The notes below the pieces were generated by a model. That model was given only the letters and a program-made list of their open reading frames with translations, made no database searches and was not told where the DNA came from. The position numbers and the translations under genes were made by a program. 64,000 bases of DNA from PALSA-1004 sp963804885. Its GTDB lineage: Bacteria; Pseudomonadota; Gammaproteobacteria; Burkholderiales; SG8-41. Shown here in pieces: positions 16,854 through 25,170 of this stretch (within the stretch, counting starts at the first letter, position 1; the number at the start of each line of letters is the position of its first letter). The stretch is from positions 186,001 to 250,000 of the forward strand of contig CAWDSF010000005.1 in NCBI GenBank assembly GCA_963804885.1. The letters are read 5' to 3'.

Positions 16854-18539
16854 GGGCAATGTGATGCTCGACGCCTTGTCGCCGCCGGCATAGATCGTAT
16901 TCTCGGCGCCGGCATTGTAGTCGCCATGGTAGTGCGTGTAGGGAGCGCTGCCGACCCCGTCGCGCGGCTGCACGTCGACGCGGATGCGATGACCTTTTTT
17001 GAACACCATCGACGTTGGCCACACTTCGATCTGGCACTCGACGATCTCGCCGGGTTTCAGCCATAAGCGCTCGTTGTGCGCGTGGTACGGCCGGTACGGC
17101 AGCGAGCGTTCCGGATCGAGCTTGCGATGCGACGCACGCAGCCAGCCTTTCGTTACGCAGGGCACCGGCTGTCCATGCTGGCCGATCTCGTTCACGTCGT
17201 TGCCGTCGGGCCCGATGTTGCGCAGCGTGACGAAAATATCCATGTCCTCCGACGTGCTCGATACCCACAGGTTCATCGTGAGGGGCCCGGTGACTTCCGT
17301 GTCCTTGTCCAGCGGCGCGGTAGCGAACGAGACGCCGGAACGTCCGGTGTTGCCGTGCGTAGTCGCCAGCGACGAGCCCGATGCGACGCCGGCCTTGCCC
17401 GCGCCGCTCGCGGAATAAGTGATCTTGCCGGCGGCCTTGGGCGCGGTGGCGGCGAGCGAGCCTTCGACGCCCATCAAGTCCCCGGTCGGTTCGCGGTCGA
17501 TCTGCAGATACATTTTGGTCCATTGCGTGCGCGCAAGCGGCCATTCTTTTTCCGACCGGAACTCATAGCGCCCGGGACTGCCGCCCGTGCGGATCTCGAG
17601 CTTTACCGGCGGCTCGCTCATGATGCCGGTGTCGATGCCCTTCAACCAATGGTCGAACCAGCGCAACTGATCCATGCGCCCCTCTTCCGCGTGAAATGGA
17701 TGGAAGTGCGTGCCGGTATGGATGCGCAGCTTTTTGTTTTTGGAGGCGGCGTTCATATAGGCTTCCGTGTTGCCGCGCAAATGCATCGAGAAGCCGCCCC
17801 AGTTGCCGACGCTGTAGAGCGGCACCTTGATCTGGTCCCAGCGCGCGCCGGACAGGCGCCAGTATTCCGAATCGAGATCGTTGCGCATGTATTTCCACAT
17901 CATGTCGTTGTGGAACGCATCCGGGTTGTAGCCGCGCGGACGGCCGAGCAGATGGTGCGCCGTGTGCGTCAGCCACCAGTTGCCGATGAAGCCCAGCGCG
18001 AAAATGCCGCCGTGATACGCCTGGTCGCGATACTGGTCGGCGCGCCCTTCCCACGGCATGATCGCTTTCAGCGAAGGCGGGTTCAAATTCGCGACGCGCC
18101 ATTGCGATGACGCGTGATACGAAATTCCCAACAGCCCGACCTTCGCGGAACACCAGTCGCGCTTCGCGATCCACTCGATCGCATCGTAATAGTCGAGCGA
18201 CTCCTGGTATGAGCTCGGCTCGGAATCGCCGGGCGATTTCCCCGAGCCGCGCGCATCGACACGCACGCACGCATAGCCGCGCGGGCACCACCAGTTCGGA
18301 TTGGCCGTCTCCCAGTTCATGTACGGGTTCGCCTCTTCTTCGAGGTCGGCCGGCGGGATCCAGAGCTTGTCTTTCTGGTACACGGTGAGGTTCATGATGA
18401 CCGGCACTTTTTCCGTCGTGTCGGGCCGGAACACGTCGGCGTACAGAATAGTGCCGTCGCGCAGGGGAATCTGCACGTCCTTCTCGACGATCAGTTTCAG
18501 GTCGCGCGGCTGGGATATTTTGGCGGTTGCTGTGTCCAT
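16839..18539 (-). CDS. CocE/NonD-family serine hydrolase
   Basis: A 566-residue alpha/beta hydrolase of the X-Pro dipeptidyl-peptidase / cocaine-esterase type. The N-terminal catalytic domain has the oxyanion region VIMNLTVYQKD, the DARGSGKS block and the nucleophile Ser140 in GISYHAS. The catalytic His is probably in HTGTHFHPF, and a jelly-roll C-terminal domain begins near residue 340. The Gly after the nucleophile pair is replaced by His/Ala (GISYHA instead of GGSYGG), which occurs in this family. No signal peptide is present. Esters, acylated amino compounds or lactams are typical substrates. The final residues and stop are supplied by an intergenic palindromic repeat. Confidence 0.88.
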   Translation of the reverse strand: MDTATAKISQPRDLKLIVEKDVQIPLRDGTILYADVFRPDTTEKVPVIMNLTVYQKDKLWIPPADLEEEANPYMNWETANPNWWCPRGYACVRVDARGSGKSPGDSEPSSYQESLDYYDAIEWIAKRDWCSAKVGLLGISYHASSQWRVANLNPPSLKAIMPWEGRADQYRDQAYHGGIFALGFIGNWWLTHTAHHLLGRPRGYNPDAFHNDMMWKYMRNDLDSEYWRLSGARWDQIKVPLYSVGNWGGFSMHLRGNTEAYMNAASKNKKLRIHTGTHFHPFHAEEGRMDQLRWFDHWLKGIDTGIMSEPPVKLEIRTGGSPGRYEFRSEKEWPLARTQWTKMYLQIDREPTGDLMGVEGSLAATAPKAAGKITYSASGAGKAGVASGSSLATTHGNTGRSGVSFATAPLDKDTEVTGPLTMNLWVSSTSEDMDIFVTLRNIGPDGNDVNEIGQHGQPVPCVTKGWLRASHRKLDPERSLPYRPYHAHNERLWLKPGEIVECQIEVWPTSMVFKKGHRIRVDVQPRDGVGSAPYTHYHGDYNAGAENTIYAGGDKASSITLPVIPA

Positions 18540-18577
18540 GCAATTTCCTTTAAAAATTCCGATGAGACCAAATCTTT

Positions 18578-18677
18578 AGCCACAGATAAACACAGATAAA
18601 CGCAGATACGTCAAAAGCAATACCCAGGTCTTTCGATTTGGTCTTTTGTTCATCCGTGTTTATCTGTATCTGATGGG
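18578..18677. repeat. Interspersed inverted repeat, AGCCrCAGAT family, copy 1
   Basis: The left arm (18578-18608) repeats CACAGATAAA twice then CGCAGATA; the right arm (18651-18677) is an imperfect inverse (GTGTTTATCTGTATCTG). The spacer is AT-rich. Two further copies lie at 31.9 and 39.1 kb, also between genes. This copy is the least symmetric. Confidence 0.6.
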
Positions 18678-18686
18678 TCTAATGAA

Positions 18687-19676
18687 TTACTCGAACTTGA
18701 CGTTGTTCTCTTTGATGATGCGCGCCCAGCGTTGCTGCTCCGAGCGCACGAACTGCTGGAATTCCTCGGGCGACGCGCTCGGCGTCAACGGCACGCCGGC
18801 TTTCGCGAAAGCTTCCTGGATCGACGGCTTCTGCAGAACCTGCGAAGTCGCCGCCGCCAGCTTGTCGATGATGGCGCGCGGCGTCTTCGCCGGCACGAAA
18901 AATCCGTTCCAGTTCACGCTGCCCATGCCGGGGAAGCCGGCCTCAGTCATGGTCGGCACGTCGGGCAGCTCCGCCAGGCGTTTTTTCGCGGTCGTCACGA
19001 ACGCTTTCATGCGGCCTGCCTTGACCTGCGGCGTGACGGTGGCGGCATTCAAAAACGAAAAATGAATTTCGCCCGCGATGACGGGCGCGAACGAAGAGCC
19101 CGCGCCTTTCGATGGCACGTTCACCATCTGGATGCCGGCTTTCGACATGAATTCCAGCATGTCGAGATGCGAGTACGCGCCGATCGGATTCGAATAGTTG
19201 AGCTGACCCGGGCGCGCCCTTGCGTATTCGATCAATTCCTTAATGTTGTTGGGCGGGAAACTCGCACCCGACACCAGCAGGTTCGGGATAGACGCGAGAA
19301 GCGCGACGCCGATCAGTTCCTTCGTCGAATCGTACTTGAGCGTCGATGCGAATGCGATCGGATTGATCGCGCCGGTGGACACGTTGTTGATCACGACTGT
19401 ATAGCCGTCGGGCGGCGAACGCACGGCCATCTCGACGCCGATATTGCCGGACGCGCCTGAGCGGTTGTCGACTACGAACTGCTGGCCGAGCACGTCGGCC
19501 AGGCCCTGCGCCATGATGCGTGCGACGATGTCCGTCGCCCCGCCTGGCGCAAACGGGACAATCAAGCGTACCGGCTTGGTTGGCCAATCCGTGGCGCGGT
19601 CCGCCGCAACCGCGGTCACGGCCACTAACGCGCTCACAGCCAATAGTACGGCGCGCGAAACCCATGCGTATGCCAT
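18687..19676 (-). CDS. Bug-family periplasmic solute receptor
   Basis: A 329-residue intact receptor with a strong ribosome site (AGGAGGGG) before ATG 19676. The signal runs through LLAVSALVAVTAVAA. Core motifs: KPVRLIVPFAPGGATDIVAR, DNRSGASGN, SPPDGYTVVI. The usual HVPYKG loop reads NVPSKGAGS and the third block is NWNGFFVPAKTP, so the ligand-binding rim differs from its neighbours. It lies just upstream of the CocE-type gene on the same strand, separated by the AGCCrCAGAT repeat, and is followed by another Bug gene in the same direction. Confidence 0.92.
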   Translation of the reverse strand: MAYAWVSRAVLLAVSALVAVTAVAADRATDWPTKPVRLIVPFAPGGATDIVARIMAQGLADVLGQQFVVDNRSGASGNIGVEMAVRSPPDGYTVVINNVSTGAINPIAFASTLKYDSTKELIGVALLASIPNLLVSGASFPPNNIKELIEYARARPGQLNYSNPIGAYSHLDMLEFMSKAGIQMVNVPSKGAGSSFAPVIAGEIHFSFLNAATVTPQVKAGRMKAFVTTAKKRLAELPDVPTMTEAGFPGMGSVNWNGFFVPAKTPRAIIDKLAAATSQVLQKPSIQEAFAKAGVPLTPSASPEEFQQFVRSEQQRWARIIKENNVKFE

Positions 19677-19704
19677 TGCCCCTCCTGCCTGCTGATAAAA
19701 CGAG

Positions 19705-20688
19705 CTACTCGGGTTTCAGATTCGCCAGACGTATGGCCTGCGTGAACCGCGCGTATTCCTCGGCGACGAATTTTTTGAATTCCGCCGGCGTCGAGGTGAC
19801 CGGATCGGCGCCCTGGCGCTCGAAGAGCTCGCGCGTCGCGGGCGTCTGGACCACCTTCACGAGTGTCGCCAGCAATTTGTCGAGAATCGGCTTGGGCGTG
19901 CGCGCCGGCGCCATCAAACCCATCCAGCCGCTCGACAAATACCCGGCCACCCCCGATTCGATGACCGTCGGCAGCTCGGGTGTCAGCGGCGAGCGTTGCG
20001 CGCCCGCAGTCGCAAGCGCGCGCAACCGCCCGGCACGCACGTGGCTCAGCACGGCCGGCGCGGGCGTAATCGTCACCTGGGATTCGTTGCCGATCAGCGC
20101 CGTGACGGAGGCGCCGCCGCCCTTATAAGGCACGTGCACCACGTCGATGGCGGCCATATGCGTGAAAAGCACGCAGGCGAGATGGCTTTGCGACGCCGAT
20201 CCGGCATTGGCCATGTTGAGCTTGCCGGGATTGGCTTTCGCGTACGCGAGCAGTTCCTTCACGCTTTTCACCGGCAGCGAAGGGTGCACCACGAGCACGT
20301 TCTGCGTAATGGCGAACAGCGAAATGTATTCGAAGTCTTTGATCGGATCGTACGAAAGCTTCTTGAAAGTTTGCGGCGAAATGACCGCGGTGCCGGTGGC
20401 GACCGCGAACAGCGTCTGGCCGTCGGGCACCGCGTGCGCGACGACTTCCGCCGCGAGCGTGCCGCCCGCGCCCGGCCGGTTGTCGGCAACGATCTGCTGA
20501 CCGAGCTCCTCGCCCATGCGCGCCGCGAGTATGCGGCTGATATTGTCGACCGACGCGCCTGGATTCTGCGGCACCATCAGGCGGATCGGTCGGGTGGGAT
20601 AGGTGTCGGCATCGCGCTGGGCGGCGAATGCGGCGGCGGACGCACAAACCAGACTGCCAACGGCGAAAATTTTTGCGAGACTATTCAT
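19705..20688 (-). CDS. Bug-family periplasmic solute receptor
   Basis: ATG 20688 is preferred over an upstream start at 20799 because it places a hydrophobic signal (VGSLVCASAAAFAAQ) at the N terminus. Length is about 327 residues. The phosphate-loop-like block is degenerate: RPIRLMVPQNPGASVDNISR instead of FPPGGGTDxxAR, so an Asn and a Ser replace the first glycine positions. HVPYKGGGASV and SSGWMGLMAPARTP follow. The substrate pocket is probably different from the canonical type. Tandem with the 18.7 kb receptor (28 bases apart); the pair may form one transcript. Confidence 0.9.
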   Translation of the reverse strand: MNSLAKIFAVGSLVCASAAAFAAQRDADTYPTRPIRLMVPQNPGASVDNISRILAARMGEELGQQIVADNRPGAGGTLAAEVVAHAVPDGQTLFAVATGTAVISPQTFKKLSYDPIKDFEYISLFAITQNVLVVHPSLPVKSVKELLAYAKANPGKLNMANAGSASQSHLACVLFTHMAAIDVVHVPYKGGGASVTALIGNESQVTITPAPAVLSHVRAGRLRALATAGAQRSPLTPELPTVIESGVAGYLSSGWMGLMAPARTPKPILDKLLATLVKVVQTPATRELFERQGADPVTSTPAEFKKFVAEEYARFTQAIRLANLKPE

Positions 20689-20798
20689 ACGCGAACGCGC
20701 AATATACCATGGCAATTCGACGCTGCAGACGCAGTGCCGATAGCAGCGTGCGACCAGTCGACCACGCGCTCCCGTAAATGTTCTGGAACACCTGCTCA

Positions 20799-21452
20799 AT
20801 GAAATTTTTCTGCTTTCTGCTCACGATCGCGATGGCCGCGTCATGCACGGCCGCATTCGCGCAGTCGCCCGATCACGCAAACCACAAGTTCAGCGGCGCC
20901 GAGCACTGGGCGAAAGTATTCGACGATCCCGAACGCGATAAATGGCAGAAGCCGCATGAAGTGATCACGGCGCTGCGGCTTGCGCCCGACCAGTCGGTCG
21001 CCGATATCGGTGCCGGCACCGGCTATTTCGCAGTGCGCTTCGCGCACATGCTGCCGCAGGGCCGCGTGTACGGCGTCGACGTCGAACCCGACATGGTGAA
21101 ATATCTCGGCGAGCGCGCGAAGAAGGAAAATCTCGCCAATCTGACGGCGGTCGCCGGTGCGCCGGACGATGCGCGCATTCCCGCGCCGGTCGATCTGGTG
21201 ATCCTCGTCGATGTCTACCATCACATCGACCAGCGCTCCACGTACTTTCGCAAGTTGCGGGCATCGCTGAAACCCGCGGGGCGCATCGCAGTCATCGATT
21301 TTCGCCTGGATGCGCCGAAGGGCCCGCCGAAAAACGCGCGCATCGCGCCCGACCTCGTCAAGACGGAAATGAAAAGCGCAGGCTACGCGCTGGCCGCCGA
21401 ACACGGCTTTCTCCCGAACCAGTATTTCCTGGTCTTCAAAGCGGCGGAATGA
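20799..21452 (+). CDS. Class I SAM-dependent methyltransferase with a signal peptide
   Basis: About 217 residues from ATG 20799. The start is chosen because MKFFCFLLTIAMAASCTAAFAQ is a signal peptide; an ATG at 20778 adds seven residues before it. The SAM-binding motif I is VADIGAGTGYFAVRF, followed by GVDVEPDMV and the post-motif DLVILVDVYHHI. Methyltransferases of this type normally act in the cytoplasm where SAM is found, so an exported form is unexpected, though similar signal-bearing proteins do occur. The next gene overlaps its stop by four bases. The residues after the signal (ANHKFSGAEHWAKVFDDPERD) are typical of this exported group. Confidence 0.88.
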   Translation: MKFFCFLLTIAMAASCTAAFAQSPDHANHKFSGAEHWAKVFDDPERDKWQKPHEVITALRLAPDQSVADIGAGTGYFAVRFAHMLPQGRVYGVDVEPDMVKYLGERAKKENLANLTAVAGAPDDARIPAPVDLVILVDVYHHIDQRSTYFRKLRASLKPAGRIAVIDFRLDAPKGPPKNARIAPDLVKTEMKSAGYALAAEHGFLPNQYFLVFKAAE

Positions 21453-22246
21453 TGCGCGCGGAGGGGGCGCTGACAATCCTGTGCTGGCTTCTTGCCGCGC
21501 TTTTCGTCTGCGCGAGCAGCGCAGCCGCCGCTGCGAGTGCAAGCGCCGCACTCGACGCGCGGGCGACGTCACCTGTCGTTACGGTAGCCGGCACCGCACC
21601 GGGCCAGACAGGCTATGTGCATTTCTTCATCGTGCGCGCGGCCGGCGGCGAATGGGAAACCCAGGTCGGCGTCGAAATGCCCGATCAGCGCATCGCATGG
21701 TCGTTCTTCGAACTGGGTGTCGTCGTGTCGCCGTTCGTGGAATCCGGCGTGATGCCCGCCAATCGCAAGCAGATCGAATTTCAATACCTGTACGGCGTGC
21801 GGCCGTTTCCCGATGAGGCGTCGATGCGCGTGCTGCGCGCGGAGCTCGAAGCTCGCGTGCTGCCCTATGCCGAAGCGGAAACGCCGTACTGCACCGTGCG
21901 CGGCCCTTCGGATGCACCGTGCTTAAGCTGCCTGAGCTTCGTCATGCGCATGCTTTTCCTCGGCGCGACGCCGGATCATGAGCGCGCGCAGAAAACCATT
22001 TACAACACCGACGACCTGCTGCTTTATCTTGCCGGCTTGCACGGCCTGCGCGACCGCGAGGCGCGCTTAAAGCGCATCGACGAGCTCGCGCTGCCCCAGG
22101 ACGTGCGCGAGGACGTCGTGCGCCTGGTGAATACGATCGATATTCCCGGCGCCGGGAACACTGCCGCAACCACTGCAAAAACTCCTGCGCGCGGGAGACG
22201 GCTCGCCAAACCGACGCAGCGCACTCAGCAGCTGCCGAAGTCCTGA
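21449..22246 (+). CDS. Secreted protein of unknown function
   Basis: 265 residues beginning with a hydrophobic signal (LTILCWLLAALFVCASSAAAA). The ATGA overlap with the methyltransferase indicates translational coupling. The mature part has a beta-rich region (GYVHFFIVRAAGGEWETQVG, IAWSFFELGVVVSPF) and a Cys-containing CTVRG...CLSCLSF segment, then a helical end. No known domain is recognised. Because it travels with an exported methyltransferase, it may be its partner or substrate; that is inference only. Confidence 0.7.
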   Translation: MMRAEGALTILCWLLAALFVCASSAAAAASASAALDARATSPVVTVAGTAPGQTGYVHFFIVRAAGGEWETQVGVEMPDQRIAWSFFELGVVVSPFVESGVMPANRKQIEFQYLYGVRPFPDEASMRVLRAELEARVLPYAEAETPYCTVRGPSDAPCLSCLSFVMRMLFLGATPDHERAQKTIYNTDDLLLYLAGLHGLRDREARLKRIDELALPQDVREDVVRLVNTIDIPGAGNTAATTAKTPARGRRLAKPTQRTQQLPKS

Positions 22247-22270
22247 CCGCGCACGCACAGCCCTTATACT
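22243..22270 (+). promoter_or_regulatory. Candidate sigma-70 promoter for the Bug gene at 22306
   Basis: CTGACC at 22243-22248 and TATACT at 22265-22270, 16 bases apart. It would give a leader of about 30 bases before the GTG start with AGGGAGAG as ribosome site. The -35 is inside the stop region of the previous gene. Confidence 0.4.
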
Positions 22271-22305
22271 TAGAGTGCCGCAATAAAATCAGGGAGAGAT
22301 TCAGC

Positions 22306-23274
22306 GTGAAGAAAATCGCCGGAATGGCGCTTGTCGCAATCGCGTCGCTGGCGCCGGCTGCGTTTGCCGCGGACGCGAACTATCCTAACAAGTCGATCCG
22401 CATCGTCGTGCCGTTTCCGCCCGGCGGCATCGCCGACGTGATGTCGCGAGTGTTCGGCCAGAAATTCACCGATGCGTGGAATCAGCCGGTAGTCGTCGAG
22501 AACCGCACCGGCGCAGGCGGCAATATCGGCGCCGAAGTGGTGGCGAAATCACCGCCCGACGGTTACACGCTCGTCATGGGCACCATCGGCACGCACGCGG
22601 TCAATGTCAGCCTTTTCTCCAAGCTCCCGTACGATCCGGTCAAGGATTTTGCGCCGGTGGCACTCGTCGTCGAAGCGGACGGCCTGCTCGTGCTGCACCC
22701 GTCGGTGCCGGTGAAAACGGTGAAGGACCTGATCGCGCTCGCGCGCGCACGGCCGGGCCAGCTCGTTTATGCGTCGGCCGGCAACGGCACCGCCGGCCAC
22801 CTGTCCGGCGAATTGTTCAAGACGATGTCGAAGACCGACCTCGTGCACATTCCATACAAGGGCAACGTGCCGGCGCTCACCGATGTCGTCGGCGGACAGA
22901 CGTCGATGCTGTTCGCGACGATGCCTACCGCCATGCCGCTCGCGCGCGCCGGCCGCTTGCATGCGCTGGCGGTAACGGGCGCCCAGCGCAATCCCGCGGC
23001 GCCGGAAGTGCCGGCGATCGCCGAAACGCTGCCCGGCTTCGAAGTCACCAACTGGATCGGCATCTTCGCGCCGGCCGGCACCTCGCCGGAAATCGTGGCG
23101 AAACTCAACGCCGAAATCATGCGCATCATGAAGCTGCCCGAAGTCCAGGCGCGGCTGGTCACCGAGGGCGCCAAGTCGCGCGCGAATACGCCCGCCGAAT
23201 TCGGCACGTTCGTCAGAGCCGAAATCGTCAAATGGGGCAAGGTGATCCGCGATGCAGGCGCGCGCGTCGATTAA
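22306..23274 (+). CDS. Bug-family periplasmic solute receptor
   Basis: 322 residues from GTG 22306 with AGGGAGAG nine bases upstream. Signal MALVAIASLAPAAFAAD. Core blocks: KSIRIVVPFPPGGIADVMSR, ENRTGAGGN, SPPDGYTLVM, HIPYKGNVPAL, NWIGIFAPAGTSP. The Ile in PGGIAD replaces the usual Gly-Thr. The frame is intact. It precedes a secreted alpha/beta hydrolase and another receptor on the same strand, which could form a small uptake-and-processing unit. Confidence 0.92.
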   Translation: MKKIAGMALVAIASLAPAAFAADANYPNKSIRIVVPFPPGGIADVMSRVFGQKFTDAWNQPVVVENRTGAGGNIGAEVVAKSPPDGYTLVMGTIGTHAVNVSLFSKLPYDPVKDFAPVALVVEADGLLVLHPSVPVKTVKDLIALARARPGQLVYASAGNGTAGHLSGELFKTMSKTDLVHIPYKGNVPALTDVVGGQTSMLFATMPTAMPLARAGRLHALAVTGAQRNPAAPEVPAIAETLPGFEVTNWIGIFAPAGTSPEIVAKLNAEIMRIMKLPEVQARLVTEGAKSRANTPAEFGTFVRAEIVKWGKVIRDAGARVD

Positions 23275-23308
23275 CCGCGTCTACCTGCTGTCGCCGTAAT
23301 CCTTTTCG

Positions 23309-24184
23309 ATGCGCAACCTGCTGTTCGTATCGCTGCTCGCCGCGCTGTCGCCGGCATTCGCGCAGATAACCGGATCGTGCGGCGAAGCCGTCACGCTGGC
23401 CACGCGCGGCAGCACGACCATGCGGTATGCGTTTTCGGCCGGCACGACCGCGCCCGGCGGACCGCTCACGCTCGTGATGCTGGTCGGCGGCGGCGGTTAC
23501 CTCGACATCGACGACGCCGGCTGCCCCAGGCTCCTGAACCGCAATGTGCTCGTCCGCATGCGCACCCTGCTGAATGAAGCCGGCATCGCGACCGCATTGG
23601 TCGATGCGCCGTCGGATTTGCGCACCGACGAAGGGCTCGGCGGTTATCGCATCGCGCCCGAGCACGCGCAGGACCTGGGCAAGCTGATCGAGGCACTACG
23701 CTCGCGCAACAAAGGCCCCGTCTGGATAGCCGGCCACAGCCGCGGATCGATTTCAGCGGTGACCGCCGCGGCGCGGCTGACGGGAGCGGCGGCGCCCGAC
23801 GGCGTGATATTGCTTTCGGGCATGTATATCGGCGACGCCAAGGCGCGTCGGCCATGGGCCGCACACACCGTGTTCTTCGCCGACCTTGCAGCAATCAAGG
23901 TTCCGGTGCTCGTCATCGGGCATGCGGCCGACAATTGCGTGCGCTCGCCACCCGATCAAATGAACGATGTGATCGCCAAAACCCGCGGCGTCCGCCAGCA
24001 GGCTGTTACTGTAAGCGGCGGTCCGGTGGCGCCAGGCCGCGCGCCGAGCCTTGCCGCTTGCGAAGTGCGCGAACCGCACGACTTCACCGATCAGCAAGCT
24101 GAAGTCGCCGCCGGCATCGCGCGCTTCATGCGCGGGAATAACTATTGGAAACGACCTGCGGTGCGCGGGCGGTACGATCACTAA
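23309..24184 (+). CDS. Secreted alpha/beta hydrolase
   Basis: 291 residues with a signal (LLFVSLLAALSPAFAQ). The nucleophile elbow is GHSRGS and a VLVIGHAADNC region is the likely acid turn; the catalytic His is probably in REPHDFTD. Cysteines at both ends of the mature part may form disulfides, consistent with a periplasmic enzyme. Esterase or thioesterase activity is the reasonable guess; the substrate is unknown. The ribosome site is weak. It lies between two Bug genes in the same direction. Confidence 0.78.
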   Translation: MRNLLFVSLLAALSPAFAQITGSCGEAVTLATRGSTTMRYAFSAGTTAPGGPLTLVMLVGGGGYLDIDDAGCPRLLNRNVLVRMRTLLNEAGIATALVDAPSDLRTDEGLGGYRIAPEHAQDLGKLIEALRSRNKGPVWIAGHSRGSISAVTAAARLTGAAAPDGVILLSGMYIGDAKARRPWAAHTVFFADLAAIKVPVLVIGHAADNCVRSPPDQMNDVIAKTRGVRQQAVTVSGGPVAPGRAPSLAACEVREPHDFTDQQAEVAAGIARFMRGNNYWKRPAVRGRYDH

Positions 24185-24193
24185 AGGGAAAAC

Positions 24194-25156
24194 ATGAAAA
24201 AGATCAGTCTGCGTAACGGTCGCATTGCTCGTAAGCAGCATCGGCTGCGCGTTGCCCAGAATTACCCGACCCGGCCGATTCGGATGATCGTGCCCTTCGC
24301 GGCCGGCGGCGGCACGGACGTCGTCGCGCGCGTCATTGCGCCTAAACTGGGTCAACAGCTCGGCCAAAACGTCATCATCGACAACCGCACGGGCGCCAGC
24401 GGCAACGTCGGCGCCGAGATCGTGGCCCGCGCCACCCCTGATGGCTACACCGTGATCATGGGCAACGTCAGTTCGCATGCGATCAATGCGAGCGTGTTCA
24501 AGCTGCCCTACGATCCGGTGAAGGACTTTGCCGCGGTAAGCGTGGTGGCGATCGCTGCCAACGTGTTGGTCGTGCATCCGTCGTTCGCTGCAAAGTCGGT
24601 GCGCGAACTCATCGCTGCGGCGGCGGCCGCTCCCGGCAAGATCGATTATGCGTCCGCCGGAAACGGCAGCCCAGCGCATCTCGCGGGTGAGCTGTTCAAG
24701 CTGTTGGCCAAAGTCGAAATGAATCACGTGCCTTATAACGGCAACGCTCCGGCCATCACGGCATTGCTGGGCGGCCAGGTCGCCCTGATGTTCAGCGCCA
24801 TGCCGGCCGCCATTCCACATGCGCGGACCGGCAAGCTGCGCGCGCTCGCGGTGACCAGCCTGAAGCGCATGTCCGGCGCGCCCGAGTTGCCGACGATCGC
24901 GGAATCCGGCCTGCCGGGCTTCGACGTCACGCAGTGGATCGGCATCTTTGCGCCTGCCGCTACGCCCCAGCCGATAGTCGACCGGATTTACGCGGCAGTG
25001 GCGGCCAGCGTGAAACAACCCGATTTGATCGAGCGTTATGAAACGCTCGGGGCCGAGCCGCTGGGCAACACGCCGAAAGAATTCGCATCGCTCGTGGCGA
25101 GCGACGTCAAAAGGTGGGCCGAGATCGTGCGCGCCGCGAAGTTGAAGATCGATTGA
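24194..25156 (+). CDS. Bug-family periplasmic solute receptor with a scrambled signal peptide
   Basis: 320 residues. From residue 22 the receptor is ordinary (AQNYPTRPIRMIVPFAAGGGTD, DNRTGASGN, HVPYNGNAPAI, QWIGIFAPAATP). Its first 21 residues are polar and cannot be a signal, but the next frame between bases 24208 and 24252 reads CVTVALLVSSIGCAL, a normal hydrophobic core ending in AQ. One extra base near 24208 and one missing base near 24252 restore it. So the protein very likely is exported and the sequence has a compensating indel pair. The HVPYNG loop has Asn for the usual Lys. Confidence 0.87.
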   Translation: MKKISLRNGRIARKQHRLRVAQNYPTRPIRMIVPFAAGGGTDVVARVIAPKLGQQLGQNVIIDNRTGASGNVGAEIVARATPDGYTVIMGNVSSHAINASVFKLPYDPVKDFAAVSVVAIAANVLVVHPSFAAKSVRELIAAAAAAPGKIDYASAGNGSPAHLAGELFKLLAKVEMNHVPYNGNAPAITALLGGQVALMFSAMPAAIPHARTGKLRALAVTSLKRMSGAPELPTIAESGLPGFDVTQWIGIFAPAATPQPIVDRIYAAVAASVKQPDLIERYETLGAEPLGNTPKEFASLVASDVKRWAEIVRAAKLKID

Positions 25157-25170
25157 AACCAGGTTGAAAA

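Noticed and set aside
17076..18110. Plus-strand 344-codon frame within the CocE-type gene
   Set aside because: Shadow of the minus-strand hydrolase, which has catalytic motifs and normal family length.
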